Shown: positions 1 through 8,160, numbered from the stretch's first letter. The stretch: 64,000 bases of DNA from Streptomyces sp. QL37 (GCF_002941025.1 NZ_PTJS01000001.1:2604001-2668000), one strand, 5' to 3'. Translations and numbers: made by a program. The notes: generated from the sequence alone by a model not told the origin.

Positions 1-1735
1 TCCTCGGCCTCCGGCTCGCCCGTCTCCTCGTCGTCGGTGCCGGGCTCCTGCTCGGTCTCCGGCTCACTGCCGGACGTGATCGCGCGGGGCTTCTTCTTCG
101 ACGGGTCGTAGGGCTCCTCGTCCACGACCGACTGCTCAATGGGCGTGAGCGGGTACCCGAGGGACACGAGCACCTGGAACCACCGGCCGGTGGGCTTCCG
201 CGTCCACGGGGCGTGCTGGCTGTCCGTCCGCCACGCCGACCGGGTCGCGCACTTCTCCCGGACAGCGGCAATGGCGGCGAACTGAAGCTGAGGGGCCCGG
301 CGCGGGTCCTTGGCGACGTGCCCGGCAAAGCTGCTCCGGTCCTTCGCCTGCTCGGCGTTCAGCCCCAGGAATCCGGCCAGAATCTCCGTGGTGCCCTCCT
401 TGTTCAGGTCGTCGGAGATACCCCAACTTCCGTTCAGCAGAGCGTTATTGACGTGCCCGATCAGACTGTTGGTGGTGTTCTTCGGGAGGTTGCGCCGCTT
501 GATCAGATCCGTAATCCACTTCCGGCGCAGGGCCTCGGCCGCGTCCCAGTCGATGTTCCCCTTCTTGACGGCGGCGCGGGCGGCGCGCTCGGCCTCCTTA
601 ACGGCGGTGGTCATCGTGCCGCCGCTGGCGCTGGCACCCTCGGGCACCGTGTGCCCGTACAGGCCGGGGGCGGAGCAGTAGGGCTCGTACCGGTCCCCCG
701 CCGCTCATCGAACACCCAGACAAGACCCTTGCACTCGGCGTGCTCCTCGGTGCTGATGCCGCGCAGTCGCCACACGGGCATGGCGCGCTCGGACAGTTCC
801 TCGGCGTCCCTGATCTTCTGCCCGGCCGTCTCCAGCTCCGCGCGGTGCGCCTCCGCCTTGTTCCGCTTGTCGCGCTTGGTCCGCTCGATGGCGATGGCCC
901 AGTCAACGTCTCCCTCGTCGGCGTCGTCCTCGGCGGCGGCCAAGGTGATCGCGGCGAGTGCTTCGGCGTCGTCGGCGAACTCCGAGAGCGCGGCCAGGTG
1001 CTCGAAAGTCCACTCGTAGCTGCCCGCGCCGCTGACGGCGGCGCTCAGCTTCTCGTCAGACCTGACCTTGACCAGCGTCTTGACGTCCTTCTGCCGAACG
1101 CCTGCGGCCTTGGCGATGCGGCCGACCTGCGCGCCCGCTTCGGCGGCGCTAAACATGGCCTGGTTCATCTCGGACGTGGTGAGGCTCTTACGGTGCCGGG
1201 CGGTCGTGATCATGTCGAGGAACTGCCCGGCCGCGTCGCGGTCGTCGTCCTCCCACTCGTACGGCAGGTGGGTAAGCCCCGCGTCCGTCGCTGCGTGGTA
1301 GCGACGGTTTCCGTCGTTGACCTGGAGGACTCCGCCGTCGAGCCGCTGAATCTTGACGGGGATGCGGCACCCCTCGGTGCGGAGCGAGTCCACGAACGGC
1401 GCGTTGAGGTCGAGATCTTCACGGGCGTTCTTCGGGTGCGGGGTGAGCGCGTCGATCCGGATGACGGGACGGGGCGTGACCGGCACGGCCTCCAGCCCTG
1501 CGGCGACGGCGGCGGCCAGCCGCTGGAACCCGTCGATGACCTGCGGCACGTCGCCGTGGGTACGGACGACATACAGCGGCTCCACGACGCCGTTGTCCTT
1601 CACGTCGGCCAGTAGATCGGCCGGGGCCTCGATGTCGCGGACGTTGCCGGGGTGCGCGGCGAGTTCGGCGACCGTGAGGGTCGGCCACGGGGCAGGGGCA
1701 GCCTGAACGCCGGCCTGGGTCTTGGTGTTCGCCAT
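1..1735 (-). pseudogene. ParB-domain protein of the mobile element, frameshifted, 3' end outside window
   Basis: The start is the ATG at 1735, preceded by AGGAAGAGAAGGA. Two ParB N-terminal (ParB/Srx-like) domains follow in tandem, about residues 19-84 and 90-155, each with the family's box (DGFQRLAAA and DGNRRYHAA). A helical, partly charged region comes next. The frame reads well to about base 700 and then turns into a Pro/Arg-rich shadow ending at 611. Shifting by one base in the five-C run at 695-699 (read as Gs on the coding strand) restores a sensible protein (DRYEPYCSAP onward) that stays open to base 1 with an acidic C-terminus. One base therefore appears to be missing, either as a real mutation or as a homopolymer sequencing error. 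Such proteins are usual in actinomycete integrative elements and plasmids; a DNA-binding or partition role is inferred. The end of the gene is not in the window. Confidence 0.75.
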
Positions 1736-1827
1736 CGGTCCTTCTCTTCCTGGTGAGAGTTGTTCGGACCCTTCGGCCCGGTGACGGTGTCGGTCGGGGG
1801 GTTGCCCTCCCCCTTCCGATACCATTA

Positions 1828-1856
1828 ATTAAACCATGTTCTTGAAGGTGGGGCAA
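1828..1856 (-). promoter_or_regulatory. Promoter of the ParB-domain gene
   Basis: On the minus strand TTGCCC and TTTAAT are separated by exactly 17 bases, with AGAACATGG filling the end of the spacer. The same arrangement and the same spacer end occur at 3193-3221 before the DUF2786 gene. The promoter overlaps the last codons of the upstream DUF6197-like gene. Downstream, both transcripts share a leader containing GGAAGGGG and a short run resembling a GGGG/CCCC hairpin before the ribosome-binding site. Confidence 0.6.
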
Positions 1857-2299
1857 CCGGGGATGCCGTGATCGCCGTCACTCGGGTGCAGGGCGGCGGT
1901 GGCGCGGATCATCGCGGCGGCCTCGGCGGTGGTCCGCTCGGGCTCGTCTCCCCAGCACCACAGGAGGGTGCGCCGGTAGGCGTCCTCAGTGAGCTTCAGC
2001 TTTCGCCACCGGACGCCGGACACAGGGCGGCCGTTGATGTGGTTGCTGAGCACCACAAGGGAGTCGAACAGGGCGCGTTGGAAGATGTCCCACGGTTCAC
2101 CGCGTACGGACCAGCGGGGCCGGACGGAGCGCACGCCGCGTTCCCACGCGTGCAGCACGGTGCACGGGGCGGTGTCGCCCATCCGGCCGGGCTGCCAAAG
2201 GTGGTCGCCCTGGTAGAGGCCGACGCGTTCGATGTGGTCGGCGGCGGCGGTGAGGATGCGGGCGGGGGTGGCCGGTGGCTTTCGAGCGGGCACGGTCAT
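1829..2299 (-). CDS. DUF6197-like mobile-element protein
   Basis: This 156-residue soluble protein has an ATG start behind a strong AGGAGG. It resembles, from memory, the DUF6197 family found in Streptomyces integrative elements and phages: an N-terminal helix (ILTAAADHIERVGLYQGD) and a central WDIFQRAL segment. No catalytic motif or membrane segment is visible and its role is unknown. It lies between the DUF2786 gene and the ParB-domain gene on the same strand, so it may be read from the promoter at 3193-3221. Its last codons overlap the promoter of the ParB gene, so the two genes are only partly independent. Confidence 0.7.
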   Translation of the reverse strand: MTVPARKPPATPARILTAAADHIERVGLYQGDHLWQPGRMGDTAPCTVLHAWERGVRSVRPRWSVRGEPWDIFQRALFDSLVVLSNHINGRPVSGVRWRKLKLTEDAYRRTLLWCWGDEPERTTAEAAAMIRATAALHPSDGDHGIPGCPTFKNMV

Positions 2300-2369
2300 G
2301 CCTCCTGGGGTAGGTCGCGGGCTCGGCGGCCGGGGGGCGGCGGATGGCCACCCCCCGGCCTTGACGGGG

Positions 2370-3104
2370 TTACGCGGCTATGGACCCGGCCGTGGTGCGG
2401 CCGATCCGCTTACCGCCGATGTCGGCACGGCTGCCCGCCATCCATCCGGCTCCGTACCCGTTGCCGGTCATGGTGGTGGTGCCACCCTTCCGTGCACGCG
2501 GGTACGCCTGCTGGTAGCTGCGCGAGACGACGGCCTTGCGGTCCGCGAGCACGAGGGCCGCGCTGCGGCCGGTGGCGGTGGTCTCGCCCCTGGCCTCGTC
2601 GCGTGCGCCGCGCTCGGCCTCCTCGATGCGGTCGCCCACCCGGTTGATGAAGCCGAGAAGCCAGGACCGACGCCAGGCACGCGCACCGTGGCCCGGCGGG
2701 ACCGACTGAGCGGCCAGTCCGCTGTTCATCTGGAGGAGAAGGGAGGTGTAGAGCAGTTCGACACGCTGAAGGTCGCTCGCGTACCCGAAGATGTGCACTC
2801 GGCGGGCCGGGCCGCCGCCGTCCCGGCCAAGGTGGATCAGCTCACAACCGAGGGCGAGCGCGATGCGGTTGATGAGTCGGACACGCTCCATCGCCCACGG
2901 ATTGTCCAAAACGATCTTGCGGCCCGTCGGGGCGTCGCTGGCCGGGTTGGCGTCGTTGAGCATCGCCTGTTCGACGCCGTACTTCACCATCATTTCGAAC
3001 GCCCGCTTCCAGGCCAACTCCGCCTCCGGAGTGCGGGGGTCTTCCGCCTTGGCCAGCAGGGCGCGGATGGTTTCGAGCTTCGCGGGTGCCTTCGTGGTGC
3101 TCAC
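2370..3104 (-). CDS. DUF2786 domain protein
   Basis: The start chosen is the GTG at 3104, preceded by AGGAG at a normal distance; an upstream in-frame extension would run through the leader and promoter. The N-terminus (KLETIRALLAKAEDP, then a helix ending MMVKYGVEQAML) is the signature of DUF2786, a short helical domain common in phage and plasmid proteins of unknown function. The C-terminal half, about residues 110-244, is basic with many Arg and Gly, which suggests nucleic-acid contact but proves nothing. The gene is 244 residues long and appears complete. It lies upstream of the DUF6197-like gene in the same direction. Confidence 0.75.
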   Translation of the reverse strand: MSTTKAPAKLETIRALLAKAEDPRTPEAELAWKRAFEMMVKYGVEQAMLNDANPASDAPTGRKIVLDNPWAMERVRLINRIALALGCELIHLGRDGGGPARRVHIFGYASDLQRVELLYTSLLLQMNSGLAAQSVPPGHGARAWRRSWLLGFINRVGDRIEEAERGARDEARGETTATGRSAALVLADRKAVVSRSYQQAYPRARKGGTTTMTGNGYGAGWMAGSRADIGGKRIGRTTAGSIAA

Positions 3105-3192
3105 GTTCGTTCTCCTGGCGAGAGAGGTTGTCGGTGGCCGGTCGGCCTGCCGTGTGCCGTTCGGGGGTTGCCCTCCCCTTCCGGCATCACTA

Positions 3193-3221
3193 ATTAAACC
3201 ATGTTCTAGGGGTTGGGTCAA
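3193..3221 (-). promoter_or_regulatory. Promoter of the DUF2786 gene
   Basis: On the minus strand TTGACC and TTTAAT are 17 bases apart. The AGAACATGG next to the -10 and the following TTAAT are shared with the promoter at 1828-1856, as is the GGAAGGGG...GGGCAACCCCC leader about 20 bases further on. The shared spacer and leader sequence exceeds what a housekeeping promoter needs and suggests a common regulator. Confidence 0.6.
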
Positions 3222-3346
3222 CCCGGATACGGGCTCCGACCTGGCCTTTTCTCACGTCCCACGGCCCGCACCCGCCCGGCCGGGCCCGGCCACAACGGGC
3301 CTGGGATCACGCCGACCTCGCGGCCGATCTACAGAAAACCCGTACC

Positions 3347-3362
3347 AGCGTATTTCTACACA
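3347..3362. promoter_or_regulatory. Operator-like half palindrome before the Crp/Fnr gene
   Basis: The 16 bases ending TTTCTACACA match 12 of 16 positions of the perfect palindrome at 4072-4087. The site lies about 30 bases before the start codon of the Crp/Fnr regulator, over its likely -35 region, a position suited to autorepression. TACACT at 3379-3384 is a plausible -10. Confidence 0.4.
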
Positions 3363-3390
3363 CCCTTGTGCGCAGAACTACACTCGAACC

Positions 3391-4056
3391 ATGCAGAAGG
3401 ATGCGACATCGCCACTTGAGGACGAGGGCCAGCTCCGTGAGCTGGAAAGTCTCGGCACCCCGGTCACCTTCCAGGCCGGGCAGACGATTTTCACGGAGGG
3501 CCATCCGTCCCACACCGTTCTCCTCCTCAAGAAGGGGCACGTGATTGTAAGCAAGGCCGGAGACGGCTCGGAGATCCTCCTCGCGACCCGAGGCCCGGGC
3601 GTCGTCTTGGGCGACGAAGGCGTCCTCATGTCCGAGGTTCGGTCCGCCAGCATTCGCGCCCTGACCGAGGTGTCTGGCGTGGACGTTTCAGCCGAGGCCC
3701 TCCTCCGCTTTATTAACGAGAAGAATTTGTGGTCCGAGATGTACCGCAGCGCTGTCGTCCGCCGCCGCGAGTCCGACGAGGAACGAGCCCTCCTCGCGCG
3801 GCACAGCGTCAAGGTCCGCCTGGCCCGATGGCTGGTGGCGATGGCCGAGGAGATGGGCGAGCAGACGGGGGGCGACTGGCTGATTGACGTCGCTTTTTCC
3901 CAGCAGGACATCGCGAGCCGGATCGGCTCCTCGCGGGAAGGAGTCGCCGCGGCACTCCGCCACCTTCGGGAAGAAGGGCTGGTCAGCACGGGGCGCCAGA
4001 CACTCATCCTGCACGATGTCCACGCTCTACGCGCTACAGCACAGCTGAAGGAGTAG
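3391..4056 (+). CDS. Crp/Fnr-family transcriptional regulator
   Basis: This 221-residue protein has an N-terminal cyclic-nucleotide-binding-like beta barrel (about residues 20-120, with FQAGQTIFTEG and the GVVLGDEG turn), a linking helix, and a C-terminal winged helix (about 165-215) containing DIASRIGSSREGVAAALRHL, the Crp-type recognition helix. No Fnr-type cysteine cluster is present. The ATG lies about 7 bases after a TACACT hexamer and has no ribosome-binding site, so the mRNA is probably leaderless. An upstream in-frame extension was rejected because it crosses the divergent promoter region. The gene opens the rightward cassette of the element, and CRP-like palindromes flank it, so it probably regulates itself and the genes after it. 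Its effector is unknown. Confidence 0.85.
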   Translation: MQKDATSPLEDEGQLRELESLGTPVTFQAGQTIFTEGHPSHTVLLLKKGHVIVSKAGDGSEILLATRGPGVVLGDEGVLMSEVRSASIRALTEVSGVDVSAEALLRFINEKNLWSEMYRSAVVRRRESDEERALLARHSVKVRLARWLVAMAEEMGEQTGGDWLIDVAFSQQDIASRIGSSREGVAAALRHLREEGLVSTGRQTLILHDVHALRATAQLKE

Positions 4057-4071
4057 ACGTACGCACCTCTA

Positions 4072-4087
4072 TGTGTAATTCTACACA
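4072..4087. promoter_or_regulatory. Perfect CRP-like palindrome TGTGTA-N4-TACACA
   Basis: This exact inverted repeat, with ATTC at the centre, lies 15 bases after the Crp/Fnr stop codon and before the small membrane protein and its followers. Crp/Fnr proteins generally bind TGTGA/TCACA-type palindromes, so this site is a likely target of the protein encoded next to it. A weaker copy is at 3347-3362. A short GTGGAC/GTCCAC hairpin follows at 4095-4119. Confidence 0.5.
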
Positions 4088-4140
4088 GACGAAAGTGGAC
4101 CCCTTCCAGCGGAGTCCACGCGTGAACACATGGGGGAGTT

Positions 4141-4314
4141 TTGACTCTTCAGGTGATCGGAGCCCTGTGCATTCTCGTCTCCCTGATCGGCGAGGGACTG
4201 AAGATCAGCGAGGTGGAGGTCCGCCGGCTCTCTCGAGCCCGCGCGATCACACTGGCCGCGCTGGGCGTTCTCTTCATCGCCTTGCCACTGGTGACAGGAG
4301 GCCTCGGCTCCTGA
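4141..4314 (+). CDS. Small two-segment membrane protein
   Basis: This open frame of 57 residues starts at TTG 4141, or possibly at the GTG five codons on. GGGGGAG lies just upstream. It has a hydrophobic N-terminal stretch (VIGALCILVSLIG), a short charged turn (EVEVRRLSRAR) and a second hydrophobic stretch (TLAALGVLFIALPLV), giving a hairpin membrane topology. No family is recognised. It lies after the palindrome at 4072-4087 and before the 107-residue gene on the same strand, so it is probably under the Crp/Fnr regulator. Confidence 0.5.
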   Translation: MTLQVIGALCILVSLIGEGLKISEVEVRRLSRARAITLAALGVLFIALPLVTGGLGS

Positions 4315-4348
4315 CCTTCAACCCCGTCCGACGAATCCGTGGTGAACC

Positions 4349-4672
4349 GTGTCAGAGCAACTGGGCCCCTTCCAAGGCATATGGGATGCATGGATCGAGG
4401 TCGAGCAAGAGATCGCCCAAAAGCCGCTGGAGCACTTCGAGCGAGCGACTCAGATTCAGTTCGAGGAGCTGAAGGAGCACCTCGCCCGAGGTGACCGTGA
4501 AGCGGCGGCCCGCGAGCTCGTCGACGTCGTGAGCATCGCTCTGAACCATCTCCGGAACCTCGGGTTCACTCCGCAAGAGATCGCGGGGGTAGCACAGGAC
4601 CGGGCGGATCGGCGGATGAAGGGCCAGGCGAAGGAGATCCTTGAGAAGTACAGGAAGACCTACGGGATCTAA
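4349..4672 (+). CDS. All-helical hypothetical protein, faintly MazG-like
   Basis: This 107-residue protein starts at GTG 4349. It is predicted to be wholly helical, with acidic helices QFEELKEHL and ELVDVVSIALNHLR and a basic C-terminus (RMKGQAKEILEKYRKTY). The ExxxD spacing in the second helix, followed by a helix with GFTPQEIAGVAQDRADRR, recalls MazG-like nucleotide pyrophosphohydrolases (EExxE then ExxD helices), but the first metal motif is not clear. The MazG link is an inference of low confidence; the safe call is hypothetical. It is the third gene of the rightward cassette. Confidence 0.6.
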   Translation: MSEQLGPFQGIWDAWIEVEQEIAQKPLEHFERATQIQFEELKEHLARGDREAAARELVDVVSIALNHLRNLGFTPQEIAGVAQDRADRRMKGQAKEILEKYRKTYGI

Positions 4673-4823
4673 TGCTGTGACCGCGTAGCTTCGCCGGGAT
4701 GGTCCTTGTGGCGGGTTGGATGTGGGTGACGTCCGATCCGACTGATGGACGCGTGGTGGCCGAGCCCGTTCGTGTGCGAAGACTGACCGATCAGGAGGAT
4801 CAGAAGTCGCGCGCCGGGGCAGC

Positions 4824-4952
4824 ATGTCGGCCACCGCGAGCCCCACACCGCAGCTGCTGCCATCGAGTTCGGCACCCCTGCCGACGCTCCCCTGCCCCTC
4901 GCCGATCTGGCTCGAAATGTCCGCGGACCTGTGCCTACGGTGCGTGCGATGA
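4824..4952 (+). CDS. Possible 42-residue ORF with Cys pairs
   Basis: This short frame starts at ATG 4824 and ends in a TGA overlapping an ATG at 4949 (ATGA) that is in frame with the next gene. Its C-terminus carries CPSP and CLRC, which could bind metal. The ribosome-binding site (GGGGC) is weak. The overlap with the following frame is the main argument that it is real. The stretch 4673-4823 shows nothing else I can name. Confidence 0.3.
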   Translation: MSATASPTPQLLPSSSAPLPTLPCPSPIWLEMSADLCLRCVR

Positions 4953-4981
4953 GAAGCGTTTTCGGAGAACTGGGAGCACGA

Positions 4982-5431
4982 GTGAGCACGACTCCAGCAG
5001 CATCGGTGAGCGCAGCAGAGCTACGACGGCGAGTTCGCGCTGTCGAAGCGCTCCAGGCGAAAACCCGGGGGATGGCTGCGGCCAATGTACTGACCACCCG
5101 CGAGGGGGCGGTGAAGGCCGCACGGGCAAAGGACGAGGCCGACGTCGCAGCGCGGGAAGCCGCCGCCGTAGCTCTGCGGCTGTTCGACAACAACGCCGAG
5201 TTGGTCTCGGACCTTCTGGGTGTGCCGGCGGAAGAACTGGAACGCGAAGCAAAGCCTGTTACCGCCGCTCGCGCGAAGGAGATCATCGAATCGCTGCGTG
5301 CCCGCGCCGAGCGGCCCCGCACCACCCGGATCCGTAAGCCTCGGGTGGATACGGCAGACGCGTCTTCCTCGACCTCGGGCGCCCCGGCTCCGGTCGTCAC
5401 GGCGGACGACAGCCGGGCTGATGCAGCCTGA
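4982..5431 (+). CDS. Ala/Arg-rich helical hypothetical protein
   Basis: This 149-residue protein starts at GTG 4982 behind TGGGAG; an alternative ATG at 4949 would add 11 residues. It is mostly long amphipathic helices (SAAELRRRVRAVEALQAK, AREAAAVALRLF), probably coiled-coil, with a basic and then Ser/Thr/Pro-rich tail (RTTRIRKPRV). No family is recognised. Its stop codon overlaps the start of the HNH gene by 11 bases, so the two are translationally coupled and the proteins may act together. Homologues next to HNH genes would support this. Confidence 0.65.
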   Translation: MSTTPAASVSAAELRRRVRAVEALQAKTRGMAAANVLTTREGAVKAARAKDEADVAAREAAAVALRLFDNNAELVSDLLGVPAEELEREAKPVTAARAKEIIESLRARAERPRTTRIRKPRVDTADASSSTSGAPAPVVTADDSRADAA

Positions 5432-5999
5432 GAACGACATCGGGCCCGGACTTTTCCCGCTCGCGGCGGTGAACGGGTCTGGGCCCGTTCACGTTGACGA
5501 GCAACTTTCCCTCATCGGTGAGCCAACACCCGTTCGTATACCGGCTGTTGACTGGATGTCCTGGCTGGCCAACGAGTCCGTTCAGGCCCGGTACTGGGCA
5601 AAGGTCTACCGAACCTCGTCAACCGAGGACTGCTGGTTCTTCTTCGGCGGGATCTCCAGCACCGGCCACGCCAGCTTCAGGGCCGCCTCGCGGCCGGGCA
5701 GGACGCGACGCAGCACGGTGCCAGGCCACCTCTACGGGTACCAGCTCGCGCACGGTGTCATCCCTCGGCTCGGTTGGGGCACCGACAGCCCGACCGTCTG
5801 CCACACCTGCGACAACCACTCCTGCCAGCAGCCGGCGCACCTGCGCCTGGGGACTGCGGCGGAGAACCGGGCCGAATGGCTGGCCCGCCGCAGAGACCCG
5901 GGTAGCCCTCTCGCCGACCTTCGCGGCCCGGCCGGACGCTCCCGCGCCATAGGCGCCGCCATCCGGGTCGGCCAGACGAACCACGAGTCAGACGATTAG
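5421..5999 (+). CDS. HNH endonuclease
   Basis: This 192-residue protein starts at ATG 5421 inside the end of the previous gene. Residues about 65-155 form an HNH nuclease: DCWFFFGG near the start, a GHLYGYQLAHG segment, then CHTCDNHSC and QPAHLRLGTAAENRAEW, which is the typical CxxCDN...C..P.HL.LGT...N pattern of phage HNH proteins. This suggests a metal-dependent DNA nickase or nuclease. The tail is basic. HNH genes near integrases can serve packaging, nicking or homing; nothing here decides between these. Its close coupling to the upstream Ala-rich protein is the strongest contextual clue. Confidence 0.85.
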   Translation: MQPENDIGPGLFPLAAVNGSGPVHVDEQLSLIGEPTPVRIPAVDWMSWLANESVQARYWAKVYRTSSTEDCWFFFGGISSTGHASFRAASRPGRTRRSTVPGHLYGYQLAHGVIPRLGWGTDSPTVCHTCDNHSCQQPAHLRLGTAAENRAEWLARRRDPGSPLADLRGPAGRSRAIGAAIRVGQTNHESDD

Positions 6000-6002
6000 A
6001 TC

Positions 6003-6848
6003 GTGCGCCGTATCCGAGCTGCCATGTCGGCCGGCCGCCCTCTCACCTTTTCCAGTGACCGGCTGCCATCGTGGGGACTGCTACAGGTACTGGCAGAGGC
6101 ACTGTGCGCTTCCATTCCGGGCACTGCGTTCCCCGCGGAGGAACAGAAGCTGCACGGCTTCTGGTTGGCAGCGACGGGAGGAGGCGGGCCTCCTCCCCAC
6201 TCGAGCGAGCCCTCGCAGGTACGAACGGCAAGCGCCAGCGAGATCGAGGCGCCAACGCCAGTGCTCGCAATGCGTATCGAGTGGGCACGCCCTTCGGACA
6301 TGAGCGTCCGCAACCGGCGTGCACTGCGATCTATTGTGACCCATGCGCTTTCAGACATCGGGTATACCTCGGAAGGTCCTCACCGACGCGACATGAGCGC
6401 GGGCAGCGTCGTCAGCGTCGACGCACGACACGAAGATCCCGCCCTCACAACGGCCACGTTCCTTGCAGGCATTGAGGACTCCCTACGCCACTCAGGCGTT
6501 CCAGGCGGCTATCAGGGATCGACGTTGAACTTCCTGGCGCACCTTGGCCCATATTCTCTCCCCGCCACCCTGGACAGGACAGCAAAGGCTGTCGCAGAGC
6601 TCGATGAGCTTTGGCGTCATCAGCAGACCCAGGACCTCTTCAGTGCTGACGAGGACGTCTCCGCGCTCCTTGCTGACGCGCTTCTAAGCCTCGACCGATA
6701 TGACCCGTTAGCGTGGGAGTGGGCATACGGGAAAATTCCCCTGCTCAGGACGGATAGGGGTCCACAGGACCTTGGCGACTACAAGGTCTGGGTACGCACA
6801 CGCGCGAGCGGGACCGGAGGGTACACAGACAGCCTTCTACCCTTCTGA
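6003..6848 (+). CDS. Unknown 281-residue protein
   Basis: The frame opens at GTG 6003, three bases after the HNH stop, with no good ribosome-binding site; ATG 6024 is an alternative start. I do not recognise it. It is soluble, with a Pro/Gly-rich loop near residue 60 and a mixed alpha/beta character; the segment from residue 150 onward (TTATFLAGIEDSLRHSG, LDRTAKAVAELDELW) is helical. Codon use is less GC-biased at the third position than in the core genes, which fits recent transfer. It is the last gene of the rightward cassette and converges on the integrase gene. Confidence 0.5.
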   Translation: MRRIRAAMSAGRPLTFSSDRLPSWGLLQVLAEALCASIPGTAFPAEEQKLHGFWLAATGGGGPPPHSSEPSQVRTASASEIEAPTPVLAMRIEWARPSDMSVRNRRALRSIVTHALSDIGYTSEGPHRRDMSAGSVVSVDARHEDPALTTATFLAGIEDSLRHSGVPGGYQGSTLNFLAHLGPYSLPATLDRTAKAVAELDELWRHQQTQDLFSADEDVSALLADALLSLDRYDPLAWEWAYGKIPLLRTDRGPQDLGDYKVWVRTRASGTGGYTDSLLPF

Positions 6849-6924
6849 GATCCGTCAACCGACGAGGCCACTCGACCGACGCCCGGGCTCTCGAACGCCG
6901 GCACTGATGGGTCCAGGTATCTCC

Positions 6925-8160
6925 TCAGGCCACCTCGGCCAGAGCTTGAGGCACCTTCGCCGCCATCGCCCACTCAACGGCGGCCACGACTTCATCATCC
7001 GAGGCCTCCAGCAGGTGTCCATACCGGTCGACGGTCGTCGTGATCGACTCGTGGCCGAGGCGGGCCTGAATCACGGGCAGCGGGACCTTGCCGGCGATGA
7101 GCCAGGAGGCGTGCGTGTGGCGGAGGTCGTGGACGCGCGGACGCTTGGTGAGGCCGACGGCGTTGGCGGCGCCGATGGCAGGCTTCCAGCGGTGTGCGTA
7201 GAACACGCCGGAGTGCCAGGCCCCGCCTTCTGGCGCGGTGAAGATCAGGTCGGTCGGCTTCTTCCCCTGGCAGCGGCGCTGGAACAGCTTCACCTGCTCC
7301 GGGGTGAGCACGAGCGTCCGGCGTGACTTGTTGGTCTTGGGGGCGCCGAGGAACGTCCCGCCCTCTCCACGCCGCTTCCAGGCGCGCTGCACGCGGAGCG
7401 TCGGCCGCTTCGACGCGAAGGTGAAGTCCCGGGGTTGCAGAGCGGTTATCTCGCCCCATCGGAGGCCGGTGCTCGCCAGGGCATCGACGATGTCGACGGC
7501 GTCGGCGCGCACGTGTGTCTTGAGGAGTGCGTACTCCTCGGGTTCAAGGAAGACCTCGTCATCCTCGGTGTCGTTCCCCTTGGGCAAGCGCGTGTGGGCG
7601 CAGGGGTTCGAGTCGCGCAGGGCGGGATCCGCGCTCACGGCGGACTGGAAGATGCTGTAGAGCAAGCCGTGGAGGTTGGCGATGGTCTTCGGGGCGTACG
7701 GCCGGCGCTTCGTACCCGCGGGGTGCAGCGGGCCGGGCCTCCCGTTCTGAAGGTCCAGAATCCACTGGCTGACGTGGTTCCGGGTAAGCCTGCTCCCCCG
7801 ATCCGAGACTGACAGCTCGCCGAACCACGGGATCATGTGGTTATCGATGAAGCTGGTGTAGTTGGTTCTGGTGTGCTCTGATATGTCAGTTAGCAGCCCA
7901 ACGTAGGCGTGCGCATAGACCGGAAACTTCTCCGAGTCCGGCATCGGCGGTTCGCCCGTCTCGACGAACCCCTTCCCCTTGACCCACCCCGGCGGCCATT
8001 GCTGTCCGTGACCGTTGACCAGATCGCGGAAACGTTTCGCCTGATCCTCGTCATCGAAGGTTTCACGGCACCAGTCCCCTGTTCGGGACCCGCCGGCCCG
8101 CCAGACGATGGTGTACGAGGGGTCTCCCGACAGCCGGGAATTGGTCTTGATCGAAGCCAT
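6925..8160 (-). CDS. int: Tyrosine-type site-specific integrase
   Basis: This 411-residue recombinase starts at ATG 8160 (MASIKTNSR); an upstream extension toward the tRNA is unlikely. It has an N-terminal arm-binding region, a SAM-like core-binding domain (about 75-190, YVGLLTDISEHTRTNYTSF) and a catalytic domain with all key residues: Arg in STGLRWGEI (about 234), HDLRHTHAS (about 345), LGHESITTTVDRYGHL with the nucleophilic Tyr (about 379). It catalyses integration and excision of the element. The gene points away from the tRNA-Ile gene, whose 3' end lies 101 bases upstream, the usual layout for elements inserted in tRNA genes. No excisionase gene is visible next to it. Confidence 0.95.
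   Translation of the reverse strand: MASIKTNSRLSGDPSYTIVWRAGGSRTGDWCRETFDDEDQAKRFRDLVNGHGQQWPPGWVKGKGFVETGEPPMPDSEKFPVYAHAYVGLLTDISEHTRTNYTSFIDNHMIPWFGELSVSDRGSRLTRNHVSQWILDLQNGRPGPLHPAGTKRRPYAPKTIANLHGLLYSIFQSAVSADPALRDSNPCAHTRLPKGNDTEDDEVFLEPEEYALLKTHVRADAVDIVDALASTGLRWGEITALQPRDFTFASKRPTLRVQRAWKRRGEGGTFLGAPKTNKSRRTLVLTPEQVKLFQRRCQGKKPTDLIFTAPEGGAWHSGVFYAHRWKPAIGAANAVGLTKRPRVHDLRHTHASWLIAGKVPLPVIQARLGHESITTTVDRYGHLLEASDDEVVAAVEWAMAAKVPQALAEVA

Noticed and set aside
1..600. A second attachment site at the left edge
   Set aside because: No copy of the tRNA-Ile 3' end occurs here; the element continues past base 1.
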